A DNA stretch of 64,000 nt from Vibrio sp. ED004 (GCF_023206395.1 NZ_CP066150.1:992001-1056000), one strand, 5' to 3'. Counted from the first letter of the stretch, positions 8,916 through 17,903 are shown. The notes: generated from the sequence alone by a model not told the origin. Numbers and translations are program-made.

Positions 8916-10943
8916 TTAAACCGCAATTTCACCACCGTCTTCACGGCGAATGACAACCGTTGATGCTCTTGGGCGAACATTACCTTGAGTTTGAGCTGTT
9001 GCATCTTCAGACGATGGCCAGTTTGCTGGGTGTTGAATGTTCACGAACAGTGATTTGAAGTCTGGGCTGATAGTAAACCCAGTTACTTCACATCCGTTTG
9101 GACCAACAAAGAAGCGTTTAAGCTGTGCTTGGTTGTTTGCATCAATCACCGCGCTGTTGCCTTTGTCATCCGTTAACTGAGATGGAACCACAGCCAGCAT
9201 TTGATCGTTGGTGTAGCCAGTAACTTCGTCTGCGCCGTTATCCGTTTGAATCCACAAGATGCCACGAGCATCGAATGCTAAGCCATCTGGGCTCGCGAAC
9301 TGGTTCATATCTGTAAGGCCAGAACGGTTGATAGACTTGTCTTCCACTGCAGGTGAACCGAATACAAAGATATCCCAATCGAATTCGTCCGCCGTTTTGC
9401 CTTCATCCCAACGGATAACATGACCAAACTTGTTGTTTACGCGAGGGTTCGCTGAGTTCGCTTCTTTGCGCTTGTTGTTATTAGTCAATGTTAGGTAAGC
9501 CGTACCTGTCATTGGGTCTACAGAGCACCATTCAGGGCGATCCATAGGCGTTGCGCCTACAAGGTCGGCTGCGCCTGCTGTATTAACGATAAGTGCGGCT
9601 TGAGAGTCAAACGTATCACCTAGCTTGCCACCGTTAGTGGTTTTGCTGCTTAGTGTTAGCGGTAACCATGTGCCCGAACCATCGTCGTTGAACTTAGCTA
9701 CGTAAAGCGTGCCTTTGTCCATGTACTTGTCGCCCGCACTTAGTCGGTTGCTTGGCTCAGCGTCACGTGGGTCCCATTTCGCTTCAGAAACAAATTTGTA
9801 GAGGTATTCGAAACGAGAATCGTGGCCTGAGTAGAATACGATAGGCTCGCCTTCAGTTAACTTACCAAAGGTACAACCTTCATGACGGAAACAGCCCAGA
9901 GCAGAGCGTTTCTTCGCACGAGAGTTTGCTGTGTACGGGTCGATCTCAACAATGTAGCCGTGACCGTGTGCTTCGTTGCGGTAATCGTCCATTGGTGAAT
10001 CTGCGGTTGGTGTTACATCAAAGCGTGCGAACTCATCTAAGCGTTCTTGTTTGTCACCAGAAAGCGTGTCCCAACCGTAGCGAGTTTTGTCCGTCGCGAT
10101 TCCGATACGTTCTTGAGCTTGTGTCGTTGTACCTTTATTGACGAAGTAACCTGGCCAGTTCTCTTCACAAGTTAGGTAAGTGCCCCAAGGTGTGTAGCCG
10201 TTGCCACAGTTATTTAATGTGCCGCGAGCTTGGCTGCCGTCTTGTGAAAATTTCGTTTTGGTAAACTCACTGTGAGCGACAGGGCCAGACAGGTCCATCA
10301 CAGTTGCGCCAGTGTAGCGGCGGTTAAGTGGATCGTTATCGACCATTACCCATTGATTACCTTCAAGCTTAACGCGAACCACACTCACGCCGTGTGCGTT
10401 GATCTCTTTGCGTACTTCATCAATGTTAGGGCGAACGCCTTCATTGTATGTAGGACCATTAGCGTGCAGGGCTTTTTGGTCAATGTATTCGTGGTTGATC
10501 ACCAACAAACCATCATTGCTGTTCCCATCAAGCGGGAAGAAATGCATGCCATCGTGGTGCATTCCCAGTGCGTTGGCTTGGTCTTGTGCGTTGTTGGTTC
10601 CGTCTTTTAACCAAGCATTACCTTGCTTGTTAAGTGGCGTGCCCCAAGGAACGAGCACTTGTGCTGTGTAGCCTTTCGGTACGACAACACTGTCAGTCAA
10701 TGAGCCTTTAACCGATTCAAATGCTAGAGTTGCGGTGCTTTTTTGCGCGCCTGTTGCTTGCATTGTTGCGGCGTTAGCTGTGCTATGACCTGCTAAACCA
10801 AACGCGCCAAATGCGGTCATTGCACTGATGCCTAATCCGCCTTTTAATACGTTTCTTCTTGAAAGGTTTGCATCTAGAACTTCTTCGAAGGGTTTGTTTT
10901 TACTCTTGTTAAAACGAGTGCTATCAAATGTTTCCTTGCTCAT
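8916..10943 (-). CDS. phoX: PhoX-family alkaline phosphatase (DUF839), Tat-exported
   Basis: The 675-residue protein resembles PhoX, the calcium/iron-dependent phosphatase that releases phosphate from organic phosphoesters outside the cytoplasm. The N-terminus carries a twin-arginine signal, SRRNVLKGGLGISAM near residues 28-42, followed by a hydrophobic stretch and STANA, so it is exported folded through Tat. The body has the family's NHEY, NCGNGYTPWGTYLTCEEN and DGLAFD segments. AGGAAG lies 8 bases before the ATG. A Pho-box-like sequence at 11045-11062 suggests PhoB control. It is monocistronic. Confidence 0.92.
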   Translation of the reverse strand: MSKETFDSTRFNKSKNKPFEEVLDANLSRRNVLKGGLGISAMTAFGAFGLAGHSTANAATMQATGAQKSTATLAFESVKGSLTDSVVVPKGYTAQVLVPWGTPLNKQGNAWLKDGTNNAQDQANALGMHHDGMHFFPLDGNSNDGLLVINHEYIDQKALHANGPTYNEGVRPNIDEVRKEINAHGVSVVRVKLEGNQWVMVDNDPLNRRYTGATVMDLSGPVAHSEFTKTKFSQDGSQARGTLNNCGNGYTPWGTYLTCEENWPGYFVNKGTTTQAQERIGIATDKTRYGWDTLSGDKQERLDEFARFDVTPTADSPMDDYRNEAHGHGYIVEIDPYTANSRAKKRSALGCFRHEGCTFGKLTEGEPIVFYSGHDSRFEYLYKFVSEAKWDPRDAEPSNRLSAGDKYMDKGTLYVAKFNDDGSGTWLPLTLSSKTTNGGKLGDTFDSQAALIVNTAGAADLVGATPMDRPEWCSVDPMTGTAYLTLTNNNKRKEANSANPRVNNKFGHVIRWDEGKTADEFDWDIFVFGSPAVEDKSINRSGLTDMNQFASPDGLAFDARGILWIQTDNGADEVTGYTNDQMLAVVPSQLTDDKGNSAVIDANNQAQLKRFFVGPNGCEVTGFTISPDFKSLFVNIQHPANWPSSEDATAQTQGNVRPRASTVVIRREDGGEIAV

Positions 10944-11044
10944 CGCGACTGCTTCCTATTGGCTGACTTTATTATTCGTTATTTATGACTTACCCGTGTA
11001 CTAACGAATTGGTTAATAACTTGGGTAAATGTGTGACCAATCGT

Positions 11045-11062
11045 GAAGCAGTTAAGTGACAG
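11045..11062 (-). promoter_or_regulatory. Pho-box-like sequence upstream of phoX
   Basis: On the minus strand the sequence reads CTGTCAC-TTAA-CTGCTTC. This is two CTG-starting repeats with the 11-bp phase of the PhoB site, about 13 of 18 positions matching the E. coli consensus by my count. It lies about 100 bases before the phoX start. Position and function support it; the second repeat is weak. Confidence 0.5.
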
Positions 11063-11197
11063 ATTTTTATAGTTTTTATTAAGCTTTTGTTTCTGTAGCA
11101 CGATTTTTGCCATAACACTTCTCATGCAAGACAAAACACTTGGGGATTGGGTTATAACTGTGTATAAATGCTTAATCAAATGAAAAGAGAGACAGTT

Positions 11198-11539
11198 ATG
11201 AAATTAGATAAAATCGAAAACAAAAATCGTCGCCTACGCAAAAAGCTATACCTAGGTGAATTCGCGATTCTGGGTTTTGAAGTAAGCTGCAAGACATCGA
11301 TTGCTGATTTTGACCAATACGATGTGTTCATTGACGAGTTCATCGATTTCATCGACAGCATCGGCTTATGCTTTGGTGGCGGTGGCCTAGAGCTGTTTGA
11401 AGGTTTCTTATGTTCTATCGAGCGTTACCGCTCAGTAACTGAAGCAGAGCAGCTGCAAGTTGCACAATGGCTTGAAGCGCGTGCTGAAGTGACGAAAGTT
11501 GAAGTAAGCGAGCTTATTGACGCAAACTACGCGTTCTAA
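11198..11539 (+). CDS. yggL: YggL family protein (DUF469), 50S ribosome-associated
   Basis: The 113-residue protein matches YggL/DUF469: the RRLRKKLYLGEF segment near residue 8, a central acidic region (DVFIDEFIDFIDS), the glycine run CFGGGG, the LEGFLC-like LFEGFLCSIE and a C-terminal SELIDANY. E. coli YggL is 108 residues and has been reported to bind the 50S subunit. I chose ATG 11198 because AGAGAG lies just upstream and the family starts with a basic RRLRKK segment; an earlier ATG at 11168 would add 10 residues. A terminator follows at 11613. Confidence 0.85.
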   Translation: MKLDKIENKNRRLRKKLYLGEFAILGFEVSCKTSIADFDQYDVFIDEFIDFIDSIGLCFGGGGLELFEGFLCSIERYRSVTEAEQLQVAQWLEARAEVTKVEVSELIDANYAF

Positions 11540-11923
11540 ATTGATGTTGTACTGTTAGCGTTTCTTAGAGGCTTATACGGCTTTTAGAACGAGCAACAAT
11601 ACACAAAAACAGAGGCTGAATCGTTAAATCGATTCGGCCTTTTTGCGCTTTCTCCCTTCCTTATTTTCTTTTTTATGTTTCCCTCCCTCTTTGTGATTTA
11701 ACTAATTTCAATTAAATATCAGTGATTTATGGCTACTTGTCTGGGTTGTAATAAGTTTGGATAAACTTGTGAGACTTTTATGATAATTCAATGAAGTTGC
11801 TGATAGATTTGATCGCCATTCTTAGAGTCAACAACACCACAGTTCGTGGCTGACTAGATAACACGTATTTCGATGTTATTGACTCGCTGGTCACGAAAGG
11901 ACTCAATAAAGGATGGAATCAAA
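11540..11923. other. Intergenic region between yggL and the spondin operon (384 bp)
   Basis: It contains the yggL terminator and then about 280 bp of AT-rich DNA leading to the first spondin gene, presumably with its promoter. No other gene or clear operator was seen. Confidence 0.55.
11613..11645 (+). terminator. Rho-independent terminator of yggL
   Basis: An 11-bp stem with one G-T pair (11613-11623 with 11630-11640), a 6-nt loop and a T run lies about 75 bases after the yggL stop. Confidence 0.85.
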
Positions 11924-12607
11924 ATGAATAAACGTACTCAAATCAGCTTAGTGATTGGCTCGGCGATGTTCGCTTTTGGGGCTGTTCAAGCTCAGGCAGC
12001 CCAGCTTGAGGTGACAGTGACTAATGCGACTAAAGGAATCTACTTTACGCCAATCTTGGCAGCGGCTCATGATTCAAGCTTGTTCATGTTTAGAACGGGG
12101 GAGGCAGCTTCTGCTGAGTTGGAATCCATGGCGGAAGGTGGTGACATCTCGGGCTTATCTGGTGTCATCGCCAATGCCGGTGGTGTCGTCGTTGAAAACC
12201 CTGCTAGCGGTATTCTTGACCCAGGTGTCGCGACCACATTCGATATTGATACTGGAGATCTGGCTTACTTGTCGCTCGGCGCAATGTTATTGCCAACCAA
12301 TGATGGTTTTGTTGGATTAGACAGTTGGAAGATCCCAACTCAAGCAGGTACCTATAAAGCCACACTGAATGGCTACGATGCAGGTACTGAAGCCAATGAT
12401 GAGTTGGCTAGTAGTATGCCAAATCCACCCTTTATTACCTTTGGTGCTGGTGGTACAGGTGTAGAGACTGCCGTGTCTAACGCTAAGGTTCATATTCATC
12501 CGGGCAACATTGGTGATAGTGATGCTGTGGGTGGAATTAGTGACCTTGACAGCAGTAGCCATCGCTGGTTAAACCCTGTGGCAACCATCACGATCGTTGT
12601 GAAGTAA
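11924..12607 (+). CDS. Secreted spondin-domain protein
   Basis: The 227-residue protein begins with a clear Sec signal peptide (MNKRTQISLVIGSAMFAFGAV, probable cleavage after AQA or AQAA). The rest resembles the bacterial Spondin_N domain: repeated beta-type segments starting LEVTVTNATKGIYFTPILAA, and an aspartate-glutamate-rich central part with SLFMFRTGEAAS and YDAGTEANDELA. The role of these domains in bacteria is unknown; animal spondins are matrix proteins. ATG 11924 was chosen over 11873 because of the signal peptide and the AAAGGA upstream. The second spondin gene starts 9 bases later, so the two are co-transcribed. Confidence 0.75.
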   Translation: MNKRTQISLVIGSAMFAFGAVQAQAAQLEVTVTNATKGIYFTPILAAAHDSSLFMFRTGEAASAELESMAEGGDISGLSGVIANAGGVVVENPASGILDPGVATTFDIDTGDLAYLSLGAMLLPTNDGFVGLDSWKIPTQAGTYKATLNGYDAGTEANDELASSMPNPPFITFGAGGTGVETAVSNAKVHIHPGNIGDSDAVGGISDLDSSSHRWLNPVATITIVVK

Positions 12608-12616
12608 GGGGGATGT

Positions 12617-13297
12617 ATGAAAGCTAGAATTTTATTTATCGCTGCTTCTGTCGCCGTGTTAGCCGGTTGTCCTGATGATGACGATGATTACTACCGTTAC
12701 GATGTGAGTGTTGCCAACCTCACGCCCAACCAACCTATGTCGCCACTTGCGATACTGACGCACAACACCAGTTTTGATCTGTTTGAAATCGGCCAAAGTG
12801 CTTCCGTTGACCTTGAATACTTAGCTGAAGGTGGCAGTAATGCAGAACTCATCGCACTCAGCAACAGCGACGCTAATGTTTATCAAGGCATCTCAGGCAA
12901 TGGGCTGATTCTTTCCGGAGAACAAGACACGGTCTCTATTCGTGTCGACCCAAATCAAGAAGGGTATATCTCTGTTGCTTCAATGTTAGTGAACACCAAT
13001 GATGCGTTTGTTGGTGAATCTGGTTTATCGCTGAAATCGTTAGCGGTGGGTGATACGTTCACGATGAATATGAACGTGTGGGATTCAGGAACGGAGCTCA
13101 ATGACGAACTTGCTGCAACGATTCCTGGGCCTGCTGGTGGTGGCGAAGGTTTTAACAGTGATAGAAACGATACCGATGTCGTCAGCTTCCACTCTGGAGT
13201 CATCAGTCAAGATGATGGTCTTGCGACCTCCGCATTAAGTGGCAATCATCGATTCCTTAATCCCGGTGCGCGAATCACGATTACTCGCACAGAGTAA
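12617..13297 (+). CDS. Spondin-domain lipoprotein
   Basis: This is a paralogue of the upstream gene. It shares the LTPNQPMSPLAILTHNTSFDLF start, the ASVDLEYLAEGG segment (against AAASAELESMAEGG-like sequence in the first), the NTNDAFVG and WDSGTELNDELA segments and the HRFLNPGARITI end (against HRWLNPVATITI). It differs in having a lipobox (VLAGC, Cys18) followed by an aspartate run (PDDDDDYY), so it should be a lipoprotein, with the acidic +2 position favouring inner-membrane retention if E. coli rules hold. The pair therefore looks like one soluble and one membrane-anchored copy. Response-regulator starts follow within about 105 bases. Function is unknown. Confidence 0.75.
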   Translation: MKARILFIAASVAVLAGCPDDDDDYYRYDVSVANLTPNQPMSPLAILTHNTSFDLFEIGQSASVDLEYLAEGGSNAELIALSNSDANVYQGISGNGLILSGEQDTVSIRVDPNQEGYISVASMLVNTNDAFVGESGLSLKSLAVGDTFTMNMNVWDSGTELNDELAATIPGPAGGGEGFNSDRNDTDVVSFHSGVISQDDGLATSALSGNHRFLNPGARITITRTE

Positions 13298-13402
13298 CTG
13301 GTTGAACACACGATGAAAGAATTCCTGCTCTGTTCCGGTCAATTGAAAGGTAGGCAGACTCCGAATAGAGCAGGGATAATGAACAGTGCTGCGGTAAATT
13401 TG

Positions 13403-14110
13403 ATGGCAAACATATTGTTGGTTGAAGACGATGATGACTTGGCTGAGCTGGTGCAGATGCATCTTAAGTTCCAAGGGCATGATGTTGTAAGAACTAACTC
13501 AATTGAAAAGGCTCAAGCGCTATATCAGGGAAGCCAGTTTGATTTGGTTGTGCTTGACCGAGGCTTACCTGACGGCGATGGTCTCGATTTCTGTCGATTG
13601 TTACGCCAGCAAGAAGACTGGACGCCTGTGCTAATGCTTACAGCAAGAGACACTGAGCTAGATAAGGTGTCTGGCTTAGAAGCTGGGGTTGATGACTACA
13701 TCACCAAGCCTTTCAGTGTGCTCGAGTTTCAAGCTCGCGTGAGGAACGTGCTGCGTCGCTTAAGTCACTCTGAATCTGCAGTGAAAGATGCGCAATCAAC
13801 CGAACCCGTAATGAGTTTTGGCGGGCTTACCATCCAACCTGAGCGTCATCAGGTTTCATTGAATAATCAAGATGTCCTACTGACAGCAACCGAGTTTACG
13901 TTACTTCACTTTTTAGCCACCCGACCGGGGCGCGTCTATAGCAAAGATGAGCTACTCAATCACGTTTGGAATACCGATCATTCTGGGTATCACCACACGG
14001 TGTGTAGCACGGTTAACCGATTGAGAACCAAACTGGCGATGCCGAATAGCGACGATGATTTCATCAAAACCGTTTGGGGTGTGGGCTATAAGTTCGAATC
14101 GAAAGTTTAG
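13403..14110 (+). CDS. OmpR/PhoB-family response regulator
   Basis: Numbered from the ATG at 13403, the receiver domain has the acidic pocket VEDDDD at residues 7-12, phospho-acceptor Asp52 in VVLDRGLPDG, Thr80 and Lys102 in YITKPF. A winged-helix DNA-binding domain follows from about residue 140 (LTATEFTLLHFLATRPGRVYSKDELLNHVW and VCSTVNRLRTKL...VWGVGYKF). I chose this start because the receiver fold begins there; ATG at 13379 (after AGGGA) or 13313 would add 8 or 30 residues. It lies just after two spondin genes and before its kinase, so all four appear to be one operon. Confidence 0.88.
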   Translation: MANILLVEDDDDLAELVQMHLKFQGHDVVRTNSIEKAQALYQGSQFDLVVLDRGLPDGDGLDFCRLLRQQEDWTPVLMLTARDTELDKVSGLEAGVDDYITKPFSVLEFQARVRNVLRRLSHSESAVKDAQSTEPVMSFGGLTIQPERHQVSLNNQDVLLTATEFTLLHFLATRPGRVYSKDELLNHVWNTDHSGYHHTVCSTVNRLRTKLAMPNSDDDFIKTVWGVGYKFESKV

Positions 14111-14155
14111 GCCTATGTGTCGCGTCCTAAGCTTAAGAGCCATCGAGGAGAGAAC

Positions 14156-15529
14156 ATGAGTTTCAAATCGCGTTTAGTGTTGTTTACCAGTTTGTGGTTT
14201 CTGCTCGTGAGTGTGGTGATTGCCTACACGTATCATTGGCAAAAAGAGACCATAGAACAAAGAACTAAACAGAGCTTACACAAAGAGCTCGCGGTTCACA
14301 TGCGCGATGATAACCCGCTGATGATTGGGACTGACTACAACCCCAAAGCCCTTAAATCCATCTTTCATACCTTGATGTTGATTGGTCCCGATTTCGACAT
14401 CTACTTTCTCGATAGTCAGGGCAATATCACGACACACGCTGCGCCAGAAGGGACTGTGTTGGCAAGCCAGATAGACTTAGCGCCCATTAAACAATTCTTA
14501 AATGACGAGCCTTATCCGATTCTGGGTGAAGACCCGATCAATCCTGATTCTCGTAAGGTATTTTCCGTTGCTGCGATAGAAGAGTTGGGTTCAACGGTGG
14601 GGTATCTGTATGTGTTGATTGGTAGTAACCGCCACACTGTGATTGCCAACTCACAAGTCGATACACCTTATATGGCGCTAGCCGGTCTTATGTTGATCTC
14701 TATCTTAGGTTTTGCGATTGGCGCTTACCTGTTGGTAAAACGTAGCCTGTTGAACCCTATTGAAGAGGTCACCAATAAGCTACAACAGCAAGCAGAGCAA
14801 GATTTCCGCCTTGACCCCAACTTTATTCACCAAGTGCCAGAGTTGGTGCCGATTGCTCGTTCTTATCAGTTGATGGCGAAACACATTCAACAACAATTCT
14901 TACAGCTTGAGTATCAGTCTTCGCATCGTAGACAAAGCTTATTGCAGTTAAGCCATGATTTGAAAACACCGTTATCAAGTGTGTTGGGTTACTTAGAAAC
15001 GTGGAAGATCCAAAATCCACACTCGGATCCACTGATTGATGTGGCTTACCGCAATGGTAATAAACTGTCTGAACAATTGCATTCACTTCTCGATAGTGCA
15101 AAACATGACAATCCTGTTCCTACCTATCAATACGTTTCGATAGATTTGTATGGGTTACTGAGTGAGTGCTTAGAAACGATTCAAAGTCAGTACCGCCATA
15201 AAGATGTCGAACTTAAGGTGGACATGCCTGATGGAGTAAAAGCGGCTGGTGATAGTGACTTGCTTGAAAGGTTGATTTTGAACTTGTTAGATAATGCGTT
15301 GAGGCATAGCCCAAGTGGAACAGCAGTTTCACTGAGTGTTGATTTAGAGCCGGATTCGAAGCGGGTGAGAGTCGTGATTCACAATGAGGTGGAGCAGGAA
15401 GCGCCGAATGGTTCATTAGGAATAGGAACCAAGATCGCCCAATCGATACTGATGTTGCACCACAGTGTGTTAGAAACAACAAAGGCAGAGAACTCATTTC
15501 AGCAAAGCTTTTACTTGCCTTCGATATAG
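14156..15529 (+). CDS. Sensor histidine kinase, partner of the preceding regulator
   Basis: The 457-residue inner-membrane kinase has TM1 at about residues 8-26, a periplasmic domain of about 145 residues, TM2 at about 173-195, a HAMP linker, a dimerisation helix with the phospho-histidine His267 in LSHDLKTPLSS, the N box LLNLLDNALRHSP and a short glycine box (GSLGIGTKIAQS). The ATP-binding domain lacks an obvious full DxGxG motif, having EVEQEAPNGSLGIG instead, so kinase activity may be modified. ATG 14156 is preceded by AGGAGAG at 3 bases; a GTG at 14117 is less likely. The signal is unknown; linkage to secreted spondins hints at an envelope cue. Confidence 0.87.
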   Translation: MSFKSRLVLFTSLWFLLVSVVIAYTYHWQKETIEQRTKQSLHKELAVHMRDDNPLMIGTDYNPKALKSIFHTLMLIGPDFDIYFLDSQGNITTHAAPEGTVLASQIDLAPIKQFLNDEPYPILGEDPINPDSRKVFSVAAIEELGSTVGYLYVLIGSNRHTVIANSQVDTPYMALAGLMLISILGFAIGAYLLVKRSLLNPIEEVTNKLQQQAEQDFRLDPNFIHQVPELVPIARSYQLMAKHIQQQFLQLEYQSSHRRQSLLQLSHDLKTPLSSVLGYLETWKIQNPHSDPLIDVAYRNGNKLSEQLHSLLDSAKHDNPVPTYQYVSIDLYGLLSECLETIQSQYRHKDVELKVDMPDGVKAAGDSDLLERLILNLLDNALRHSPSGTAVSLSVDLEPDSKRVRVVIHNEVEQEAPNGSLGIGTKIAQSILMLHHSVLETTKAENSFQQSFYLPSI

Positions 15530-15590
15530 TTCTTTCTGCCCTTGATATTTACTAAGCTGTGTTTGAATTACAGCGTGTTACGAAGTGACG

Positions 15591-16055
15591 TTACGCGTCT
15601 TTCTTCTCTTCGTTGCCTTCATTTACTTTTGCGTAGAAGTGAAGCAACTCAGTTAACTCTTTAACCCAACCGAATGCATCTTTTGGTGCGTTCTTTAAGA
15701 TCTTCCCTACTTTCTCGCAGTGTACTTCAATCGCAATAGCTTCTTCTAAGTTGAAGGAGATTGAGTAGAAGTGCCAAAGCAGTAGGCGAGTCATACGCTC
15801 GATGTTTTGTTGTGAGTTGTCTGACTCAGAAAACGCTAGGTTTACTTCGCCAAGTGCAATAGCCGTCATTCGCAGCATTGCATCGAATTTTGCCGACTGC
15901 ATGCGTTCTTCGCTGGTCACTTCTTCTTGTTCGAACGTGAACAATTCTGTCATTGCATCTTCAGGAACAAGGCGATGGATCATCCTTAAACTAAATTCTT
16001 CTAGTTCATGGCGAGGCATTGTGATTAAACAATTTAAGGTGTAGTCGCGTTGCAT
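15591..16055 (-). CDS. Conserved hypothetical protein, cytoplasmic
   Basis: The 154-residue protein is acidic and helical, with no signal peptide or membrane segment. It starts MQRDYTLNCLITMPRHELEEF and contains a run of predicted helices (MTRLLLWHFYSISFNLEEAI). I do not recognise a family. ATG 16055 was preferred to a TTG at 16076 because AAGAGAAC lies upstream. Its stop lies about 60 bases from the kinase stop, in convergent orientation. Upstream lies a hairpin at 16127-16152. Confidence 0.6.
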   Translation of the reverse strand: MQRDYTLNCLITMPRHELEEFSLRMIHRLVPEDAMTELFTFEQEEVTSEERMQSAKFDAMLRMTAIALGEVNLAFSESDNSQQNIERMTRLLLWHFYSISFNLEEAIAIEVHCEKVGKILKNAPKDAFGWVKELTELLHFYAKVNEGNEEKKDA

Positions 16056-16126
16056 GGTGTTCTCTTGAATCTGCAAAAAGGTCGGACAGTTTAATGGAGA
16101 AGCGAGCTTAGAAAAAGCAGATTTTG

Positions 16127-16152
16127 GATAAGCCTACCTTTGTAGGCTTATC
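16127..16152. terminator. Hairpin downstream of the DMT exporter gene
   Basis: A perfect 10-bp stem (gataagccta / taggcttatc) with a 6-nt loop lies 62 bases beyond the end of the minus-strand exporter gene. There is no strong T run on that strand, so termination is possible but not proven. Confidence 0.45.
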
Positions 16153-16213
16153 TGGATGTCGCATACCTGAAAAGTCGCCATCGAACTGCTTGAAATGGTG
16201 AACATTAAAAGCA

Positions 16214-17230
16214 TTACGCTTTGCTATGACTTGGTGGCTGATATTGCATGGATTGGTCGTTTCTCATGAAGATATTGCTCGCGACCAAACTACCAATGCA
16301 AATAGAACCAAGGGCAAGCCAAGTCATTGCATCTGGAACTTCGTTAAACAGTGGAATCGCCAATAGTGTTGCAACTGCAGGTGTCGCGCTTCCAAACGCA
16401 GCAGAACGCTCTGCCCCTAAGGTATTAACCGCATATAGGTAAGTGAATGCAGCAATTAAGCCCGCTCCAACACCTTGTACCATTGAATGAATGGCTAGCT
16501 CTGTAAAAGGCCAGTGAGCGATAGGGGTATCCATTAAATGGCTAGGGAGCTTTCCGGTGAGGATAAGCAGCACTAACAACAAAGTAGAGCAGAGAGAAAT
16601 AAACCCTGCACTGACCAAAGCATCTAGGTTGGCGACACGGGCAGAGATAGTGAAGATTGCCCACATCAAGCTACCGCACAGAAACAGTAAGTGACCTTTG
16701 GTGTATTCAAAATTAAAGCTACTCAAACTGCTCCCCAAGAACAACACAATACCTAGTAACACCAAAGTTAGACCAACGATTCGGTGGCGGCTAAGTGGTT
16801 GCTTGAAAAAGAGCACCGCAATCCCGGTAACAAAGAGAGGTAGTGTTCCGGGCACTAAAGCACTGCCGTGTGAAACAGGAACAAACTGCATGGCTGTACC
16901 TGCAACAAGCAGATAAGGCAGACCACTACCGACAAACATACCTGCTAAGTAACGGTTAGGTACTGCTGTAATGGAACTACGCGCTTTCCACACCAAAGGT
17001 AATAGTACCAAGGCGGGAATAAGGAAGCGTGTGAGTGCGATGTCTGCAGGCGTTAAATTTGAATTCGCGCCGCCTTTAAGAGAAAGGAAAAAGCTCGCCC
17101 AGATCAGCAGAGTGACGGTAATTGATAGGTAGCCAAGATTCATAATAAACAATGAAAGTGAATGATGCTTCATTATGAGGGAGATTTCGTGCCTCAAGTT
17201 GGCAAGTTTCGTTCTAAATTGACCTGTCAT
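16214..17230 (-). CDS. EamA/DMT-superfamily transporter
   Basis: The 338-residue inner-membrane protein has about ten hydrophobic helices arranged as two EamA-like repeats, typical of drug/metabolite exporters such as RhaT/YdcZ relatives. The N-terminus to about residue 30 is polar, and a later start at 17173 (MKHHSLS) is possible; neither has a strong ribosome binding site. It is divergent from an Lrp-family regulator with only 50 bases between the starts, so the regulator probably controls it. The substrate is unknown, but amino acids are a common guess for this pairing. Confidence 0.82.
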   Translation of the reverse strand: MTGQFRTKLANLRHEISLIMKHHSLSLFIMNLGYLSITVTLLIWASFFLSLKGGANSNLTPADIALTRFLIPALVLLPLVWKARSSITAVPNRYLAGMFVGSGLPYLLVAGTAMQFVPVSHGSALVPGTLPLFVTGIAVLFFKQPLSRHRIVGLTLVLLGIVLFLGSSLSSFNFEYTKGHLLFLCGSLMWAIFTISARVANLDALVSAGFISLCSTLLLVLLILTGKLPSHLMDTPIAHWPFTELAIHSMVQGVGAGLIAAFTYLYAVNTLGAERSAAFGSATPAVATLLAIPLFNEVPDAMTWLALGSICIGSLVASNIFMRNDQSMQYQPPSHSKA

Positions 17231-17280
17231 TGATGATTTCTGCTAATATCCTTTCAATTGTTAACGAATTTAACTAATGA

Positions 17281-17751
17281 ATGACTTTGACTATGGATAG
17301 AATTGATAGACACCTTCTCGAGTTGTTGCAAAAGGACGGTAGATTGACCACGGCAGAGTTAGCCGATGAAGTCGGCTTATCCCCGTCACCTTGCGCGAGA
17401 CGTATCAAAAGGCTTGAAGAAAAAGGCATTATTGATGGTTACCGCGTGAGCTTATCTCGAGAAAAGGTGGGTGTGGCGATGAGTGTGTTTGTCGAAGTAA
17501 GCCTAAACAACCACCAAGAAGTGTCGATCGATAAGTTCGAGGGCGCGATTGTCGAGATGGAGGAGGTGATCAGCTGCCATGTAGTGTCTGGCGCTTATGA
17601 TTATCTGTTAGAAGTCGTCAGTCCGAATCTAATGGCCTATGAAACGTTTACCAGAAAGCTTCAACGTCTCTCTAATGTTAAAGATATCCATACTCATCTC
17701 GCGATAAGACAAGTGAAAGGGAACGCGCCGCTTCCTGTTTATACCGAGTAA
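17281..17751 (+). CDS. Lrp/AsnC-family transcriptional regulator
   Basis: The 156-residue regulator has an N-terminal winged helix (DRIDRHLLELLQKDGRLTTA, with the recognition helix SPSPCARRIKRLEEKGI) and a C-terminal RAM/AsnC ligand-binding domain containing the family's SGAYDYLLEVV segment. Members bind amino acids and form octamers or dimers. The start could also be ATG 17293, which would remove four residues; neither has a clear Shine-Dalgarno. Its position divergent to the DMT exporter with a 50-bp shared region suggests it regulates that gene and itself. Confidence 0.88.
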   Translation: MTLTMDRIDRHLLELLQKDGRLTTAELADEVGLSPSPCARRIKRLEEKGIIDGYRVSLSREKVGVAMSVFVEVSLNNHQEVSIDKFEGAIVEMEEVISCHVVSGAYDYLLEVVSPNLMAYETFTRKLQRLSNVKDIHTHLAIRQVKGNAPLPVYTE

Positions 17752-17875
17752 GCAGAAGGAAAGGATGAGTGTTATCGAGTAGAGTGAGCTGAAAACGAAA
17801 TGGTTTGATCTTTGAATAACAATGCGAAGATGACCAAAGATCTTTCACAAGATGCCAAACTCACGGCAATAAAAA

Positions 17876-17903
17876 ACGGAGCACCTCGTGAAAGGTACTC
17901 CGT
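17876..17903 (-). terminator. Minus-strand terminator, original terminator of the IS-disrupted small gene
   Basis: An 11-bp stem with one G-T pair (17876-17886 with 17893-17903) has a 6-nt loop; the minus strand continues into a run of six T. It lies about 20 bases beyond the original stop codon of the small gene split by the IS256-family element, so it is now 1.3 kb from the rest of that gene. Confidence 0.75.

Noticed and set aside
11873..11923. Earlier start for the first spondin protein
   Set aside because: It would put 17 charged residues before a good signal peptide; ATG 11924 is preferred.
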